From Oceanipulchritudo sp040830495 (GTDB taxonomy: Bacteria; Verrucomicrobiota; Verrucomicrobiia; Opitutales; Oceanipulchritudinaceae): a stretch of 64,000 nucleotides of DNA. Positions within the stretch are counted from its first letter, which is position 1. Each line of letters begins with the position of its first letter. The stretch lies in contig JBFOMA010000003.1 in assembly GCA_040830495.1 (NCBI GenBank), positions 496,001-560,000 of the forward strand. The letters run 5' to 3'. The notes beneath the pieces are model-generated. The model had not been told where the DNA came from, did no database searches, and saw only the letters and a list, made by a program, of their open reading frames with translations. Below, in pieces: positions 61,369 to 64,000 of this stretch. A program made the position numbers and the translations under genes.

Positions 61369-64000
61369 ATGACAGAGGGAGATAACACGAATATCGAAGA
61401 TCGAATCCAACAACTGGGCACAGCATGCTTTGAGGAGATCCGGGCCCAGAAATCGAGCCTGATCGATTTGAAAACCTACACGGGAAAACTGATGGACTGG
61501 GCAATGAAAGACCCGGAATTCCGGGTAGCGCTGTTCCGGTTTGTTGATGTGCTGCCATCGCTGAATGACAGTGCGGCCGTGATAGAGCACGCCCAGGCTT
61601 ATTTCAAGCCGGTTGCGCACCGGGTCCCGGGAATACTGCAATGGGGACTGGACCTGAATCCGGATAGCATACGTGCCAAGGCAGCTGCCACGCTGATACG
61701 ACACCAGATTGCAGCCTTTGGCCAACAATTCATCATCGGGGCGACGCCACGTAAGGCACTGAAGGGATTAAAAAAGATTCATTCCAAAAAGATGCTGACA
61801 ACAGTGGACCTGCTCGGGGAGGCCTGCGTCAGCGAAGCGGAATCTGTGGCTTATCACGATCGCTACTTAAGCCTGCTGGATGACCTTGAAGGAGAAATTC
61901 CAGTTAATATTTCCGTCAAGCTATCCGCTTTGTATTCGAAAACTAAACCAGTTGGGCACAAGCAATCGGTGAAGGTCCTCAAGGATCGCCTGAGAGATAT
62001 CTTCCGCAAGGCGCGCCGGATTGGAGCGGCTGTAAATGTCGACATGGAGGACACAACCAAGACCGACATTACCTTGGACGTTTTTAAAGAACTCCTGATG
62101 GAGGATGAGTTTCGTAAATGGAGGGATGCGGGCCTAGCGCTGCAAACCTATATGCGGCGGACACAGAAGGATATAGAGGAGCTCCTTGATTGGGTACGAG
62201 AGCGTGGAACGAAGATTGCCATTCGACTGGTTAAAGGGGCCTACTGGGATACAGAGACCATCCAAGCGAGATTGGCTTCCTGGCCGATTCCGGTTTGGCA
62301 GGAAAAGCCCACCAGCGATTTGGTGTATGAGCAGGCATCACGCAAATTGCTGGACAATGCCGACCTGGTTTATCCGGCGTTTGCCTCTCACAACCTTCGT
62401 TCGCTGGTACATGCCATTGTCTATGCGGAAGAGCAGGGCGTATCGAAAAGTCAATACGAGGTACAGACCTTGTACGGCATGGCCGATCCAATAAAGGGAG
62501 TTCTGATCAACCGTGGCATTACCCTGAGGGAGTACTCTGCAATCGGCGACATGATTACTGGCATGGCTTATCTTGTTCGCCGTTTGCTGGAAAACACGGC
62601 CAACGAGGGATTTATTAAGTCAGGTTACCATGAGGGACTTTCAGTTGATACCTTGCTTGCAAAACCTGAGGTTGAGGAAATTGATGAGGGAAACGCTCAT
62701 CTTCAGCTGGAGCCGCGGGTAGCATTCACGAATGCACCCTTTACTGATTTCTCGATCCGCGATGAGCGGGTGGCAATGGAATTTGCCCTCGAGAAAGTCC
62801 TGTATCGAAGAAGTGGTGACTTTCCACGAATACTACCGATTATCGCTGGTGAGCAAGTCAGGGACTGCAGCGAATTCATGGTCAGTGATTGTCCGGAGGA
62901 AACTGACTGCACGCTTGGCACTGTCGGTCTGGCCGATGCCGGGCAATTGGAAAAAGCCCTTGATGTTCTCAGGGAAGGATTCTTGAGATGGCGTGAGATA
63001 CCTGTAGACAGGCGAGCATCGGTCCTGTTCAAGGCAGCAAACATCATGGAGAAGGACAGGGTAAACCTGTCTGCATTGATTACTGCTGAATGTGGCAAAC
63101 CGTGGATTGAGGCGGATGCCGACGTCGCGGAGGCAATTGATTTTTGCCGCTATTATGCGCGTCTCGCTATTGAGCAATTTGCTGTTCAGGAATTGTGTCC
63201 TTTCGAGGGTGAGGAAGATCACCTATTCCTTGAGCCGAGGGGCATCTGCGGTGTGATTGCTCCGTGGAACTTCCCGCTTGCAATTCCATTGGGCATGTCT
63301 GTTGCCGCGCTTGTCACAGGCAACACGGTAGTATTGAAGCCTGCAGAGCAAAGCACGCTGGTCGCAGAACGGCTTGTGCGCATACTTTTTGAAGCAGGTC
63401 TTCCGAAGGATGTGATAGCCTACCTTCCCGGACATGGAGAGACGCTTGGAGCAGCAATTGTCGAGCACCCGTCCATTGATACAATAGCCTTCACGGGTTC
63501 CAAAACGGTAGGCATGGAAATCATCCACAAGGCTGGAATTCTCAGGCCTGGACAAGTGCATGCCAAGCGTGTCATCGCTGAGATGGGCGGAAAGAATGCC
63601 ATAGTCGTTGACGATGGAGCAGACCTGGATCAGACGGTGAAAGGTGTCTTGTATTCGGCATTTGGATACGCCGGGCAGAAGTGTTCCGCCTGTTCACGTC
63701 TGCTTGTACATGAGAACATGCATGAGCGACTCATGGAGCGCCTTGAGGCAGCAATGGTGAGCCTGGTGACTGGGCGCGCATCGGATCCGTCGGTAGATCT
63801 GGGCCCATTGATTGATAATGACGCAGTCGCGCGCGTGACAGCGGCCATTGAACGTTGTGGGTTGCCGATGGTGCAGGGAAAACTCGCCTCCGGGCTTCCT
63901 GCCGGCCGTTATGTCCGGGCAACCATGGTCAAGGATGTTCCATTCGATCATGATCTCATGAAAACAGAATTGTTTGGCCCCGTACTAGCCGTGGCAACTG
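61369..64000 (+). CDS. putA: Bifunctional proline dehydrogenase / L-glutamate-gamma-semialdehyde dehydrogenase (3'-partial)
   Basis: The frame is open from ATG 61369 (GAGGA ribosome site) to the end of the window, giving 877 residues so far; the stop lies beyond. The N-terminal half is the FAD proline dehydrogenase barrel (DLLGEACVSE, IRLVKGAYWD, YEVQTLYGMAD). The second half is the aldehyde dehydrogenase, with APWNFPLAIP, the NAD loop FTGSKTVG, the general-base Glu in EMGGKNA and the catalytic Cys in GYAGQKCSACSR. No N-terminal DNA-binding domain is present, so it is not a PutA repressor. It converts proline to glutamate. Confidence 0.95.
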   Translation, partial: MTEGDNTNIEDRIQQLGTACFEEIRAQKSSLIDLKTYTGKLMDWAMKDPEFRVALFRFVDVLPSLNDSAAVIEHAQAYFKPVAHRVPGILQWGLDLNPDSIRAKAAATLIRHQIAAFGQQFIIGATPRKALKGLKKIHSKKMLTTVDLLGEACVSEAESVAYHDRYLSLLDDLEGEIPVNISVKLSALYSKTKPVGHKQSVKVLKDRLRDIFRKARRIGAAVNVDMEDTTKTDITLDVFKELLMEDEFRKWRDAGLALQTYMRRTQKDIEELLDWVRERGTKIAIRLVKGAYWDTETIQARLASWPIPVWQEKPTSDLVYEQASRKLLDNADLVYPAFASHNLRSLVHAIVYAEEQGVSKSQYEVQTLYGMADPIKGVLINRGITLREYSAIGDMITGMAYLVRRLLENTANEGFIKSGYHEGLSVDTLLAKPEVEEIDEGNAHLQLEPRVAFTNAPFTDFSIRDERVAMEFALEKVLYRRSGDFPRILPIIAGEQVRDCSEFMVSDCPEETDCTLGTVGLADAGQLEKALDVLREGFLRWREIPVDRRASVLFKAANIMEKDRVNLSALITAECGKPWIEADADVAEAIDFCRYYARLAIEQFAVQELCPFEGEEDHLFLEPRGICGVIAPWNFPLAIPLGMSVAALVTGNTVVLKPAEQSTLVAERLVRILFEAGLPKDVIAYLPGHGETLGAAIVEHPSIDTIAFTGSKTVGMEIIHKAGILRPGQVHAKRVIAEMGGKNAIVVDDGADLDQTVKGVLYSAFGYAGQKCSACSRLLVHENMHERLMERLEAAMVSLVTGRASDPSVDLGPLIDNDAVARVTAAIERCGLPMVQGKLASGLPAGRYVRATMVKDVPFDHDLMKTELFGPVLAVAT

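Overview
This 64 kb chromosomal window carries about 57 protein genes and one tRNA. It shows no insertion sequence, prophage, CRISPR array or rRNA. The gene content suggests a heterotrophic Gram-negative bacterium, most likely in the Verrucomicrobiota (Opitutae-like). Indicators are a Gfo/Idh/MocA dehydrogenase, a nucleoside-symporter-type MFS carrier, an Asp-box lipoprotein, a DUF5916 outer-membrane barrel, a DUF481 barrel, a very short Rho, dispersed amino-acid genes (lone trpB, lone hisF) and many starts without a Shine-Dalgarno sequence. The lineage is an inference from gene content, not from a marker gene.

Layout. 1-4.1 kb: sugar or nucleoside handling (partial oxidoreductase, cupin, MFS permease, Asp-box lipoprotein). 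4.2-11.6 kb, minus strand: acyl-CoA ligase, DUF5916 protein, tRNA-Pro(GGG), small cytochrome c, and a SulP-STAS-CBS transporter coupled to a free CBS protein. 11.7-15.1 kb, plus strand: DUF481 barrel, MscS channel, glutamate dehydrogenase, followed by a cluster of three palindromic repeats. 15.2-22.1 kb: gamma-glutamylcyclotransferase-like protein, sulfite reductase, CstA, KDG-kinase-like PfkB protein, dGTPase and DTD. 22.2-26.7 kb: a response regulator, then a compact unit of ketosynthase, acyl carrier protein, CrtI-like flavoprotein and methyltransferase. This unit is the best candidate for an undescribed lipid or pigment pathway. 26.7-31.4 kb, minus strand: basic low-complexity protein, murA, ruvB, an orphan ABC ATPase and a coiled-coil membrane protein. 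31.5-35.1 kb: dimeric dUTPase, GT-C-type membrane protein, rhomboid protease, peroxiredoxin. 35.2-43.7 kb, plus strand: aconitase, a STAS plus GAF-PP2C pair, trpB, YicC and a putative Na+/H+ antiporter. 43.7-50.5 kb: a large secreted subtilisin, a CCA-adding enzyme-like protein and a second partner-switching pair. 50.5-57.7 kb: Pta, MurJ, a LolA-like protein, hisF, an unknown 586-residue protein and Rho. 58.0-64.0 kb: three overlapping pseudopilin genes, menA, a DapF homologue with both catalytic cysteines replaced by serine, and a 3'-truncated bifunctional PutA.

Themes. Central carbon and nitrogen flow is represented by gdhA, acnA, pta, putA, cstA and the KDG-kinase-like gene. Two separate serine-phosphorylation partner-switching modules suggest regulated switching, but no cognate sigma or anti-sigma factor is visible. 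The points most worth a second look are the Ser/Ser DapF, the ketosynthase/ACP/CrtI-like/methyltransferase unit, the repeat cluster whose copies differ by compensated base changes, and the tryptophan-rich C-terminus of the secreted protease.
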